Below, in pieces: positions 17,482 to 26,500 of a DNA stretch of 64,000 nt. The DNA is from CAWHPS01 sp963831235 (GTDB lineage: Bacteria; Fibrobacterota; OXYB2-FULL-49-7; JAEUSG01). Location: contig CAWHPS010000033.1 in assembly GCA_963831235.1 (NCBI GenBank), positions 310,001 to 374,000 on the forward strand. The letters run 5' to 3'. Below the pieces are notes generated by a model that ran no database searches, was not told the origin of the DNA, and worked only from the letters and a program-made list of their open reading frames with translations. Positions within the stretch are counted from its first letter, which is position 1. Every line of letters begins with the position of its first letter. The translations under genes were made by a program, and so were the position numbers.

Positions 17482-20455
17482 TCAATATGCCGCCTATGTG
17501 GCACTATTTCTGGCGATTTTATTGACTGCCTGTGCGGGACCCGCGAAGGTTAAGAAAGATGTTGCCATATCTCCTGTCCCGGCCAAAACAACATCAGACA
17601 CAACAAAAGCCCTGGAAAAACCGGTAAAAGATTCCACAGAGGCCCTGGATTCCGCAGCTCTAAACAGGTTAAGCGATGCCACAAAACTTCTCCTTAATGC
17701 CATAGACAATTATGTGCAGATTCTTCCAAACAACAAGAAGACACCGGAAGTCATAATGATCAAAGGGCATACCTTCTACAACAACCGGATGTATGGGCAG
17801 GCGCGTCAGGCTTATGAAGATGTTATAAGCAAATTTGGAAAAACCCCCGAAGTTCCTGAAGCAATAAAAATGACTGCCCAGACATATTACGAGGAAAATC
17901 GATACGATGAAGCGCAATCGTGGTACAAAAAACTTAAGGAGATTGCTGTCAGCGGAGAGGATAAAGAAGAAGCCGCAGTACGTCTTGCCGAATCATATTA
18001 TAAGCTCGGCGAAAAATTCAAGGAACTTGGCAACCTCAATATGGCTGCGGAACAATTTGAACGTGTGGTTATTGAATTTCCTAATTCAAAAATTGCGGAC
18101 GCAGCACTCTACAACGCAGCAATGACCTACGAATACAAGAAGGAATGGTCAACGGCAATTCTTTCGTTCAACAAGCTTATCGCAAACTATGGAAACTCTG
18201 AATTCATTGAAAAGTGTCTGTTTTCAATTGCGAAATGCTATGAACAGATGAGCAACTGGTCAAAAGCAGCACTAACCTATGTCGAAATTTTCAGACGTTT
18301 CCCGAGTTCAGCTCATGTCAAGGATGCATTATATAATGCATCCCTGGCTTATGAGAAAGAAGAAAACTTCCTTTTGGCAGCAAGGATGTACGAAAAATAT
18401 GCTGAAACCTGGCCCAAGGACAAGGATTCACCTGATGTATTATTCAAAGCAGGCGAACTTTATGGCAAGCTGGAAGATTGGGGAAATGTCGAACGCATAA
18501 ACGGCATGTTCGGCAGCCGTTATGGAAATGACAAAGATAGGATAGTAATGGCACAATGCATGACCGGTATCGCCTCATACATGCAGAAAAAATACGATAA
18601 AGCTTTAATCGAACTCGAAAAATCCATTGTAACAGGGAAGCAATTGGGATTTGAAAATAAAGTCAACGCATTCTATTCCGCCAAAGCCCAGTTCACTATT
18701 GGCGAGATAAATCAGGAAAAAGCCAATCAGATAGCGCTTATCCTTCCTGAAAGTGAATATCAATCAAGGTTGAAACAAAAGATCAATTTTATGGACGCTG
18801 CTGTTACGGCTTTTACAAAGGTCAGCACATATAAACTCATCGAATGGACAACAAAATCAATTTATAGGATAGGAGAAACATACGAACAGTTCGGGGTCTC
18901 AATATTCAAACGGGAGAGACCGAAAAATATGGCTTATCAAAAGATGCTGGCAATGGAAGAGGGGATTGCAAATGCTGTTGAGCAATATCTCGTTGAAAAG
19001 GCATTGTCAACGCATGAACAGAACATGAATTTCGGTATACAGTACAAATATGAAGACGAATGGATAGCACGCTCACGCCAGCAGCTCACAAAACTTCCAT
19101 ATTTGGCTGCCATGAATTATTCCAAACTTATCCAGGCCGCAAATGTCGCACCGGCAGTATTTGACAGCTCAAATCCCATGAAAATGATACAAAAGAAACT
19201 TGAGTTGCTCCAAAATGTGGCGCCTTTCCAAGACAAGGCCATTGCACTTTTTCTAAAAACACTCGAGATGGCTGCAAAATACGGCGTGGAAGACAAATAC
19301 CGAACAGATGCTTCATCTGAAGTGACCCGCATGTCTTATGATGTCGGCAATACATACGCGGAGGTCGTTTCAGTTGCCCGCAGCGCTCCTATACCGGCGT
19401 CTTATGATGAGTACAAGAAGTTTTTCTACAAGGTGCATCTTCTTGGTGAGGGACTTGTTGAATACGAAAACAATGCAATATCAGCTCTCTACAAAAACAT
19501 TAAGATTGGAGAAGCATACAGTATCAAGGATGAATGGATAAAAAAATCCAAGGAAAAACTTTCAGAGGTCCTTTTTACACGGAGCCTTTGCTATGAAATT
19601 TTGGCGGAGCAGGCGCTAAGAACACCACCTATACCACCTTCCGCCACTGAAGCCGAGATCGAAGAGTTCAAACTGCAATTCGAGGAACTTGGCTATAAGC
19701 TTCAGGACGAAGCATTCACTATATACCGTGATATTTACAAAAAGGGGGAACAAGGATTAACCACCGGCCCCTATCTTGACATGACATATATCAGGCTATA
19801 TACAAAGTTTCCTAATGAGGTTGGCAAAAAGATAGAAAAGGACTCACTTGTATTCATAAGGACCGATAAGGAGTGGTCCTTTTCACTTTCAATGCTACCG
19901 GATTGGATGGTCGCAGAAGGTTCCGAAATATCCGGCTGGAAGAATGTGTCAAAAGGAATGAAGCCGGATTCAATCAACCTGACCGGATTCAGCGAGCCGC
20001 TTGTACCTGTCTGGGGAGGTGCTGTTGTGGATGGAAAATTCAAGCTTGCTGATGAAATCTATCTGCGAAAAGAGTTTAAAATAAGTAATAAACCTGTCAG
20101 GGTTTCAATTGAATATGCGGCAACAGGTCATTGCGAGATTTTTATTAATAAAGGACTTGTTGCATCCGATTCAATTAATGCTACAACTTATTGGAACAAG
20201 GCCAAAAAGAAAGAAGGGTTTGTAGATCTTTTTAAACCAGGCAAAAATGTAATTGCCGTACATATAAAGAATACTACACAAAAGGCCAAAGGTCTATTTC
20301 TATTATTGAATTTCGAAGACAAGATGAGTGAAATTCTCCCCAAGCTTCCATCAATGGAAAAACCTATTACCATTGATGAATTAAAGAAAATCAGGTACGA
20401 ATATCCAATGATTAATAATTTCGAATATAAACCTGATATTTTTAAAACAAAGTGA
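17468..20455 (+). CDS. TPR lipoprotein with C-terminal beta-sandwich domain (995 aa)
   Basis: The chosen start is TTG 17468, with AAGGA 7 bases upstream, which places a classic lipoprotein signal at the N-terminus (YVALFLAILLTAC, acylated Cys22). Residues about 70-700 are TPR units (ALYNAAMTYEYKKEWSTAIL, CLFSIAKCYEQMSNWSKAAL, ALYNASLAYEKEENFLLAAR). Residues about 810-960 look like a jelly-roll carbohydrate-binding-type domain (LRKEFKISNKPVRVSIEYAA, CEIFINKGLVASDS, PGKNVIAVHIKNTT). It overlaps the preceding TPR gene. It is likely anchored to a membrane by lipid and scaffolds proteins on the periplasmic side, with the sandwich domain binding glycan or protein. That last point is inference. Confidence 0.75.
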   Translation: MKRNSQYAAYVALFLAILLTACAGPAKVKKDVAISPVPAKTTSDTTKALEKPVKDSTEALDSAALNRLSDATKLLLNAIDNYVQILPNNKKTPEVIMIKGHTFYNNRMYGQARQAYEDVISKFGKTPEVPEAIKMTAQTYYEENRYDEAQSWYKKLKEIAVSGEDKEEAAVRLAESYYKLGEKFKELGNLNMAAEQFERVVIEFPNSKIADAALYNAAMTYEYKKEWSTAILSFNKLIANYGNSEFIEKCLFSIAKCYEQMSNWSKAALTYVEIFRRFPSSAHVKDALYNASLAYEKEENFLLAARMYEKYAETWPKDKDSPDVLFKAGELYGKLEDWGNVERINGMFGSRYGNDKDRIVMAQCMTGIASYMQKKYDKALIELEKSIVTGKQLGFENKVNAFYSAKAQFTIGEINQEKANQIALILPESEYQSRLKQKINFMDAAVTAFTKVSTYKLIEWTTKSIYRIGETYEQFGVSIFKRERPKNMAYQKMLAMEEGIANAVEQYLVEKALSTHEQNMNFGIQYKYEDEWIARSRQQLTKLPYLAAMNYSKLIQAANVAPAVFDSSNPMKMIQKKLELLQNVAPFQDKAIALFLKTLEMAAKYGVEDKYRTDASSEVTRMSYDVGNTYAEVVSVARSAPIPASYDEYKKFFYKVHLLGEGLVEYENNAISALYKNIKIGEAYSIKDEWIKKSKEKLSEVLFTRSLCYEILAEQALRTPPIPPSATEAEIEEFKLQFEELGYKLQDEAFTIYRDIYKKGEQGLTTGPYLDMTYIRLYTKFPNEVGKKIEKDSLVFIRTDKEWSFSLSMLPDWMVAEGSEISGWKNVSKGMKPDSINLTGFSEPLVPVWGGAVVDGKFKLADEIYLRKEFKISNKPVRVSIEYAATGHCEIFINKGLVASDSINATTYWNKAKKKEGFVDLFKPGKNVIAVHIKNTTQKAKGLFLLLNFEDKMSEILPKLPSMEKPITIDELKKIRYEYPMINNFEYKPDIFKTK

Positions 20456-20460
20456 GCCCT

Positions 20461-20814
20461 ATGAAATCAATTTTTATGATAATCATTTTTATGATAAGCC
20501 TTGCAGGGGCACAGATGAGTGTTCCTGTAAAGAATAAGGCTCCGGCAGGAGAACCAAAAGACGACGATTTCATAATAAAAAAACCTGGTGAAATAACCTT
20601 TACATCGGGTATTGTAATAGAAGGCCGTGTTGAAAAACCCCAGGTCATGCTTGTCCTTACAAAAGAAAAGATCAAATCCGATCCATCTTCCTACAAGCAG
20701 TCATTCCTGAAAAACATAACGGATCCGCTACGGTATAATACCTTTGAGATTTCAAAAGGCAGTCTGGAAGAAATGGGCGGTTCTGATGAAAAAAAAGGCA
20801 GGCGCAAACAATAA
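20461..20814 (+). CDS. Small secreted protein of the TPR/outer-membrane operon
   Basis: A 117-residue protein starting at ATG 20461, 5 bp after the TPR lipoprotein. Residues 1-17 are a signal peptide (FMIIIFMISLAGAQ). The mature part has a block ITFTSGIVIEGRVEKPQVML followed by KQSFLKNITDPL and ends in a basic KKGRRKQ tail. No named family was recognised. The xIxGxVxKPxxxxxL...SFL block reads like a short conserved motif that might dock to a partner. Position at the end of the operon suggests it is a component of the same envelope assembly. Confidence 0.55.
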   Translation: MKSIFMIIIFMISLAGAQMSVPVKNKAPAGEPKDDDFIIKKPGEITFTSGIVIEGRVEKPQVMLVLTKEKIKSDPSSYKQSFLKNITDPLRYNTFEISKGSLEEMGGSDEKKGRRKQ

Positions 20815-20839
20815 ACATATTGATAAAAAAGGAAACAAC

Positions 20840-21817
20840 ATGAACAAACAGTCTCTTGCAATAGGAGTGGATGTAGGCGGTACATCCATTAAATGCGCGC
20901 TTATAAATGATGCCGGTGAGATAGTTTCCATAAAACGCTCTCCCACTGAAGCTGAAAAGGGTCGTGAGCGGATGCTCGACAATATAAAAGCCGCTGTCAA
21001 CGATATTATGGTCAATAACAACATGCTTATAAAAGATATTGCGGGTATTGGTGTTGGTACCCCTGGGCTCCTTGTTGATGGAACGGTTGACGGCAATCCG
21101 AACCTGCCGGCTTGGAACGGAACTCCGATTGTGACGGAAATGCACAAGCGGTTCGATGTGCCCTGCTTCGCGGCCAATGACGTAACGCTCGCCACTTTTG
21201 CGGAGTGTATTTATGGCGCAGGCATGGGTGCAAAAAACCTTGTCATGTTTGCAATTGGAACCGGTATAGGCGGTGGGGTCATTATAAATGGAGAGCTTTA
21301 CGAAGGCAGTAACGGCATGGCCGGTGAGCTCGGCCATATAACAGTAGAACCGGAAGGCCGGGTTTGCGGCTGCGGACAACGCGGCTGTCTTGAGGCTTAC
21401 TCAAGTTCAATTGCCATAAACGCCATGACACGGGAATTCCTGTCCTCAATGCGTGGAAAAGACTCTATGATATTCAAGGCCGTGTCTGGAGATTTAACTA
21501 AAATTACCCCTAAAATAGTCTATGATTGTGCCAAAGAAGGTGATGAAACAGGCCTTAAAGTGAATGAGATAGTCTGTAAATATCTGGCAGTAGCAGTAGG
21601 TAGCATAATTAACATATTCAATCCTGATACTGTTATCCTTGGCGGCGGGGTATTGGAGGCAGGTGAAATAATATTGGAAAACATAAGAAGGAAACTTCCG
21701 CTATATACGCATGCCATGATGCTTACCAGGTGCCGTATATTAAACGCCAAACTTGGTGAAAATGCGGGTGTTACTGGTTGCGGAGCGCTTGTGTTTAGGA
21801 AACATGGAAAGGTTTAA
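20840..21817 (+). CDS. ROK family sugar kinase (glucokinase-like)
   Basis: A 325-residue cytoplasmic kinase. Residues 1-20 carry the ATP phosphate loop (AIGVDVGGTSIKCAL), then the GIGVGTPGLL substrate strand, the catalytic AANDVTLA aspartate, AIGTGIGGGVIINGE, and the ROK zinc/cysteine motif GRVCGCGQRGCLEAY. The set matches ATP-dependent glucokinases and N-acetyl-sugar kinases of the ROK family, which phosphorylate hexoses at C6. ATG 20840 has AAAAGGA upstream and begins exactly at the family start; the longer frame from 20744 runs inside the preceding gene. It follows that gene by 25 bp. Glucose is the likeliest substrate, but manno- or N-acetyl-hexoses are possible. Confidence 0.85.
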   Translation: MNKQSLAIGVDVGGTSIKCALINDAGEIVSIKRSPTEAEKGRERMLDNIKAAVNDIMVNNNMLIKDIAGIGVGTPGLLVDGTVDGNPNLPAWNGTPIVTEMHKRFDVPCFAANDVTLATFAECIYGAGMGAKNLVMFAIGTGIGGGVIINGELYEGSNGMAGELGHITVEPEGRVCGCGQRGCLEAYSSSIAINAMTREFLSSMRGKDSMIFKAVSGDLTKITPKIVYDCAKEGDETGLKVNEIVCKYLAVAVGSIINIFNPDTVILGGGVLEAGEIILENIRRKLPLYTHAMMLTRCRILNAKLGENAGVTGCGALVFRKHGKV

Positions 21818-21879
21818 AATAACATAATGGAGCCCCTTTTCCTTAACAGGGATTCCACATAAATATCTATATTTAAAAT

Positions 21880-23115
21880 ATGGCAAAAATAAAAACATTC
21901 CGAGGTTTGCGTCCGGCCAAAGGCCTTGAAAACAAGGTCGCTTCAGTTCCTTATGATGTAATAAATTCAGACGAAGCAAAAAGATTTTCTGAAGGAAACC
22001 CATACAGTTTTCTTCATGTTACAAGATCCGAAATTGATCTGCCGGACGTCACTGATTTATACAGTGATGCTGTTTATGAAAAAGCCAGGGAAAATCTAAG
22101 GAAATTCAAGACCGATAACATACTTCAATACGATCCATCAGCTTATTTTTATGTTTACTCTCAAAAGCGCGGCAGTCATTTTCAAGCCGGGCTGGTAGCT
22201 TTGACTTCGGTCGATGAATATGATAACGGCCTGATACGCAAACACGAAAAAACCAGGGAAGACAAGGAAAACGACAGATCACGTCATCTTACAACACTTA
22301 AAGCGCATGCCGAACCGGTCTTTCTTTGCTACAGATCAAGGTTGGGGATAAATCAGATCATAAACCGAATAATGCAGGATGCGCCGGTAAACAATTTTAT
22401 CTCAGAGGACGGTATCGAACATACCCTGTGGATTGTGTCCATGCTGAAAGACATAAGTTCACTTATACGGGAATTCGAACGCGTTCCGAATCTTTATATC
22501 GCTGACGGCCACCATCGCAGCGCCTCGGCATCGCGCGCGCGTGAGGCCATGCGAAAAGAAAACCCGGCACATACCGGCGATGAGGAATATAATTATTTCT
22601 TAAGCGTGCTTTTTCCGGACAATTCGCTGTCCATTCTTCCATATAACCGGCTTGTTAAGGACCTGAACAATAACGATTCAGCAACATTCCTAAAAGCAGT
22701 AGCCGAAAAATTTGAGGTTATTTCCGAAGGACTTCCCACGCCGGAAAGGGCTTCTGAAATATCCATGTATCTAGAAGGCAGATGGTACACGCTTAAACCA
22801 AGGCCGGGTGTGGCTGACAGGCTTGATCCTGTAAAGAGTCTTGATGTGAGTATTCTTCAGGACAACCTTCTGCAACCAATACTCGGCATTGAAGATCCCA
22901 GACGAGACAATCGCATTTATTTCTCCGGAGGTATTCGTGGAACAGGCGAACTTGTCAACCGTGTGGATTCCGGAAATGCGGCTGTTGCGTTTTCAATGGC
23001 ACCGGTCACGGTAGCTCAACTCATGGCCATATCAGACAGTGGGGAAATAATGCCGCCCAAATCAACCTGGTTTGAACCCAAATTAAGGAGCGGGCTTTTC
23101 GTACATACATTTTAG
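21880..23115 (+). CDS. DUF1015 family protein
   Basis: A 411-residue protein of normal DUF1015 length. It opens with the family signature IKTFRGLRPAKGLENKVASV followed by PYDVINSDEA, continues with NPYSFLHVTRSEIDLP, and has LIRKHEKTREDKENDR and the strongly conserved YIADGHHRSASASRA. Late motifs include GIEDPRRDNRIYFSGG and MPPKSTWFEPKLRSGL. The family is widespread and cytoplasmic, with distant similarity to the ParB/serine-kinase fold; its biochemical role is not firmly established. No ribosome-binding site is obvious. It lies between the ROK kinase and the phosphatase, 18 bp before the latter. Confidence 0.85.
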   Translation: MAKIKTFRGLRPAKGLENKVASVPYDVINSDEAKRFSEGNPYSFLHVTRSEIDLPDVTDLYSDAVYEKARENLRKFKTDNILQYDPSAYFYVYSQKRGSHFQAGLVALTSVDEYDNGLIRKHEKTREDKENDRSRHLTTLKAHAEPVFLCYRSRLGINQIINRIMQDAPVNNFISEDGIEHTLWIVSMLKDISSLIREFERVPNLYIADGHHRSASASRAREAMRKENPAHTGDEEYNYFLSVLFPDNSLSILPYNRLVKDLNNNDSATFLKAVAEKFEVISEGLPTPERASEISMYLEGRWYTLKPRPGVADRLDPVKSLDVSILQDNLLQPILGIEDPRRDNRIYFSGGIRGTGELVNRVDSGNAAVAFSMAPVTVAQLMAISDSGEIMPPKSTWFEPKLRSGLFVHTF

Positions 23116-23133
23116 TAAAAAAGCGATTCCATT

Positions 23134-24753
23134 ATGAAGCAGGAAGTCAACATAAAAGAAATTAAGCCAGTATTGATCAAGGATGTCAATATCAACGAGC
23201 TTATCTTATCAAGCAAACAACAGCTTGAAACCATGTTCGATTCGATAACCGACCCCATCATACTTGTTACCCCTGATTTCACCATAGAGCGACTAAATTC
23301 GGCGGCCGCAAAAATGATTGGTGAGGATTTCAGATTAATCATCGGAAAAAAATGTTATGAAAAATTTCACGGCCAGCCGAATCTTTGCACCTTCTGCCCT
23401 CATTCTGGAGCATATCAAAATGAACAAAAAGGAAATATCAGCGTTCACAAACGGATAGATAATATTGATCATATATTTGACCTTCGTTATTTTCCGCTCT
23501 ACGATAAAAACGGCCATGTACGTTCTGTTGTGGAACATTACGTTGATATTACAGAGGGCGAAAAGGCAAAAAGGTGTCTTGAAGAGGAATTCCTGACAAT
23601 CAAAGAGGAAATTCAGGTCGCAAAGAACATTCAGAATGCTCTTCTGCCCCCGGAACTTCCCAAAATATCGGGTCTTAAAATAGAAGTACATTACAAGCCG
23701 GTCGAGGAAATCGGAGGGGATCTCTATGATTTTATCCCTGTCAATAGCGAAAATTGGGGTGTAATCATAGCTGATGTATCTGGTCACGGTATCCCAGCCT
23801 CCCTTATGAGCGCCATGGCAAAAATGTCTTTCTACAACCACACTCCTGGCAACTTATCAACGCTTGATGTGTTTGAAAAGGTCAACAAGGACTTGTTCAA
23901 TAACCTTATGATGGAATATTACATAAGTGGAGAATATCTGATTTTCGACACATTAAACCATACAATGCGCTATTCGAGGGCCGGCCATCCGGAAGGTCTC
24001 CTTTTTCGCGCTGAAACAGGTCAGATCGAGAAGCTTTTCACTCGAGGATACTTCCTTGGCATAATGAATAATGGAGAATACGAACAGGGTGAATACAAGC
24101 TTAACAAAGGCGATAGGATAATGCTTTATACCGACGGCCTGATGGAAATGGAAAATCCTTCGGGCGTAAAGTTTGGTATTGAAAACCTTCGTAGGATTTT
24201 ACGGGAAAACAGCCACGAAAACCTTGAAAACGTCAAGGCAGCATTTATTTCCAGCACGGAAAACTACCGTCAGGGCAAAAAACCTGAGGACGATGTCACA
24301 TTCATATTGCTTGAAGTAACTGAAGATGCTGCAATGGAGCGATTCAAATTAAAGTGTCATTTCTCCGAAGATTGTGATGTGAGGATTTTTCGTGCAATGC
24401 ATCCATTCGATTTCAGCAAAGGAATACAACTAATACTTGATGAAATGAAAACTGCATGGTACCCTGAAATCGACAAAGACAATGTCAGGCTTGCGGTTTA
24501 CGATGCTCTCGAACTTGTTCATCATACAAGCGAAAACCGAACAGAAGGCATTTGTCTTGCCTGGCAATGCGGTAAAGAGGAACTGCGTATAGTGGTAACC
24601 GACAATCGCTTTGAAACCTCACATTGCTTTTCAGAGGATTATACTGAAAATTATCCAGATACACTGAAATCAATTCAGGAAAGAATGACCCATCTCTCCT
24701 TTCCCGATGGCGGACGTAAAATAATGCTATCCAAGCATAACTCCAAATATTAA
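23134..24753 (+). CDS. PAS-PP2C (SpoIIE/RsbU-type) phosphatase with degenerate HATPase-like tail
   Basis: A 539-residue signalling protein. Residues about 30-145 are a PAS domain with a Cys-rich signature (GKKCYEKF then NLCTFCPHSG). Residues about 160-395 are a PP2C-type serine phosphatase with GGDLYDF near 195, ADVSGHG near 213, YTDGLMEME and PEDDVTFILLEV, all metal-ligand motifs intact. Residues about 400-539 resemble an RsbW-like ATPase, but the usual Glu-Asn N-box reads VRLAVYDALELVHH, so the Mg-binding Asn seems lost. RsbU-type enzymes dephosphorylate anti-anti-sigma factors. No anti-sigma or STAS gene lies nearby, so partners must be elsewhere. Confidence 0.85.
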   Translation: MKQEVNIKEIKPVLIKDVNINELILSSKQQLETMFDSITDPIILVTPDFTIERLNSAAAKMIGEDFRLIIGKKCYEKFHGQPNLCTFCPHSGAYQNEQKGNISVHKRIDNIDHIFDLRYFPLYDKNGHVRSVVEHYVDITEGEKAKRCLEEEFLTIKEEIQVAKNIQNALLPPELPKISGLKIEVHYKPVEEIGGDLYDFIPVNSENWGVIIADVSGHGIPASLMSAMAKMSFYNHTPGNLSTLDVFEKVNKDLFNNLMMEYYISGEYLIFDTLNHTMRYSRAGHPEGLLFRAETGQIEKLFTRGYFLGIMNNGEYEQGEYKLNKGDRIMLYTDGLMEMENPSGVKFGIENLRRILRENSHENLENVKAAFISSTENYRQGKKPEDDVTFILLEVTEDAAMERFKLKCHFSEDCDVRIFRAMHPFDFSKGIQLILDEMKTAWYPEIDKDNVRLAVYDALELVHHTSENRTEGICLAWQCGKEELRIVVTDNRFETSHCFSEDYTENYPDTLKSIQERMTHLSFPDGGRKIMLSKHNSKY

Positions 24754-24789
24754 AACACAAAATTACCGATTAAAAAAGCAGGAAAAATC

Positions 24790-25497
24790 ATGAAAAAAAA
24801 AGCAATTATAATAACCGGTGCTGCAAGACGCGTGGGACGCGCATTATCAATACAATGCGCCAAAATGGGATATGCGGTAATTGGTCATTATCTTTCCAGT
24901 GCAAAGGATCTTGAAGTGCTCAAAGCAGAAGTTGAGAATGAAGGGGTTCCTTTTTATAGAATCTCCAAGGATTTATCCAAGGGTGCTGAAGGCATGATTG
25001 AACAATGCTTGAATTTTCCGGTTCAAATAGCGGGACTCATAAATAATGCATCTATGTTTGAGAAGGGTAATTTCCAAGACTTAAGTAAGGATGAATATCT
25101 GAACCTTCTTACTGTAAACACATTTGCACCACTTCAGCTCATGAACGATTTTGCACGTCTCGTAAAACAGGGATTTATTATAAACCTTCTTGACGCCAAT
25201 GTCTTTACTTTTAACAAGGACTTTGAAATCTACCGTATGAGCAAACGCTTTCTTGAAGACATCACGCTTGATCTGGCGCTTCTTTATGCTCCTATGATAC
25301 GGGTCAATGCAATTGCCCCTGGTGCGGTGCTTCCTTCCAAGTTTAGTGGGAAGAAAGAACAATGGAAAAAGGTTGCTCCGCTGAAAACAGGCGGAAGCCT
25401 TGACGATGTCTGTCTCGCTTTACACTACGTAATTGAAAATAAAAGCACCACCGGACAAATTCTGTTTGTTGATGGCGGACTTCACTTAAGAAAATAG
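24790..25497 (+). CDS. Short-chain dehydrogenase, PTR1/FolM-like pteridine reductase
   Basis: A 235-residue Rossmann-fold oxidoreductase. The nucleotide motif reads TGAARRVGRAL, matching the TGxxxRxG form of pteridine reductases rather than the usual TGxxxGxG. NNAS follows, then LLDANVF and the YRMSK catalytic pair spaced as in PTR1 (Asp, Tyr, Lys). The C-terminus has VNAIAPGAVLPS and a VDGGLHL strand. FolM-like enzymes reduce dihydrobiopterin, dihydromonapterin or dihydrofolate with NADPH. Neighbouring folB and folE start 7 and 390 bp downstream on the same strand, which strongly supports a pterin role. Confidence 0.8.
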   Translation: MKKKAIIITGAARRVGRALSIQCAKMGYAVIGHYLSSAKDLEVLKAEVENEGVPFYRISKDLSKGAEGMIEQCLNFPVQIAGLINNASMFEKGNFQDLSKDEYLNLLTVNTFAPLQLMNDFARLVKQGFIINLLDANVFTFNKDFEIYRMSKRFLEDITLDLALLYAPMIRVNAIAPGAVLPSKFSGKKEQWKKVAPLKTGGSLDDVCLALHYVIENKSTTGQILFVDGGLHLRK

Positions 25498-25504
25498 ACT
25501 TAAA

Positions 25505-25864
25505 ATGGATTCCATTCAAATCAAAGACCTTGCACTTCGGGCAATCATCGGCGTTTATCCTGAGGAACGTAAGGAAAAGCAGGATGTTGTTCTTAATATC
25601 CTGCTTTACACAAATCTTTTTAAAGCCGGTAAAAGTGATGATCTCGCTGATACGGTTGACTATAAATCATTAAAAAAAGAAATAGTCGGATTTGTTGAGG
25701 TTTCATCTTATAATCTTATTGAAGCCTTGGCCCATAATGTTGCGAGGCTCTGTCTTAAAGATAAAAGAATTATACAGGCTAAAGTGACTATCGACAAACC
25801 TGGCGCATTGCGTTTTGCAAAGAGTGTTTCAGTAACCGTTGAACGAAAGCAACAAAGACGTTAA
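25505..25864 (+). CDS. folB: Dihydroneopterin aldolase
   Basis: A 119-residue enzyme of usual length that cleaves 7,8-dihydroneopterin to 6-hydroxymethyl-dihydropterin and glycolaldehyde in folate synthesis. It shows the family start IQIKDLALRAIIGVYPEERK with the conserved Glu, the VDYKSLKKEI strand-helix with its conserved Tyr, the LIEALAHNVARL helix with the pterin-binding Glu, and the KPGALRFAKSVSVTVER end. It lies between the pteridine reductase and folE with short gaps, forming a compact pterin set. Confidence 0.93.
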   Translation: MDSIQIKDLALRAIIGVYPEERKEKQDVVLNILLYTNLFKAGKSDDLADTVDYKSLKKEIVGFVEVSSYNLIEALAHNVARLCLKDKRIIQAKVTIDKPGALRFAKSVSVTVERKQQRR

Positions 25865-25887
25865 AAACTTATCAAGAAAGCGGGCTC

Positions 25888-26436
25888 ATGGAAAAAATCA
25901 TCAAACAACTGCTTAAGGCAATAGGAGAAAATCCAAATCGTGAAGGCCTAAAGAATACTCCGACTCGTGTGGCAAATGCCTATTCTTTTTTTACCAAGGG
26001 TTATAACGAGAATCCGACTGCCATAATAAAAAAAGCCATATTCAATGAACAATGTAATCACATGATTATTGTCAAGGACATAGAATTCTATTCATTGTGC
26101 GAGCATCATCTTCTTCCCTTTTTCGGACGGTGTTATATAGGTTACATTTCAAAGAACAGGGTGTATGGGGTAAGCAAACTTGCTCGTGTGGTGGAGTGCT
26201 TTTCGAGGCGCCTTCAGTTGCAGGAACGGCTGACCCAACAGATAGCGAGGATACTTAAGGATGCGATAAATGCGGAAGGTGTGGGTGTTGTAATGGAAGC
26301 ACAGCACTTATGCATGATGATGCGGGGAGTGCAAAAGCAGAATTCCTCAATGGTGACATCAGCCATGCTCGGCAGTTTTCATGATGACCCTGCAACTCGG
26401 ACTGAGTTTTTGAATCTGATAAGACAGGGTAAGTAA
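25888..26436 (+). CDS. folE: GTP cyclohydrolase I
   Basis: A 182-residue type I enzyme that converts GTP to 7,8-dihydroneopterin triphosphate, the first step of folate synthesis. Zinc ligands are visible in SLCEHHLLPFFG (Cys and His) and in AQHLCMMMRGV (Cys). The substrate-binding block YGVSKLARVVECFSRRLQLQ and the tail TSAMLGSFHDDPATR are standard. It is preceded by an AAGAAAG stretch. It is the last gene of the pterin set; the next gene converges from the other strand. Confidence 0.96.
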   Translation: MEKIIKQLLKAIGENPNREGLKNTPTRVANAYSFFTKGYNENPTAIIKKAIFNEQCNHMIIVKDIEFYSLCEHHLLPFFGRCYIGYISKNRVYGVSKLARVVECFSRRLQLQERLTQQIARILKDAINAEGVGVVMEAQHLCMMMRGVQKQNSSMVTSAMLGSFHDDPATRTEFLNLIRQGK

Positions 26437-26500
26437 TTATTTAAAAACCTTCAGCTTTAGCGCAAATTCGACAGACGGGTTGAACGAATATTTACGGCCG

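Noticed and set aside
11620..20455. Complete Agl-Glt gliding machinery
   Set aside because: Only the composition is similar. No MglA-type GTPase, AglZ-like coiled coil or GltJ-like protein is seen, so the name is not applied.
13957..20455. Two giant TPR genes as one broken gene
   Set aside because: The second has its own ribosome-binding site, start and lipoprotein signal, and the first ends in a normal charged tail; the 14-bp overlap is ordinary coupling.
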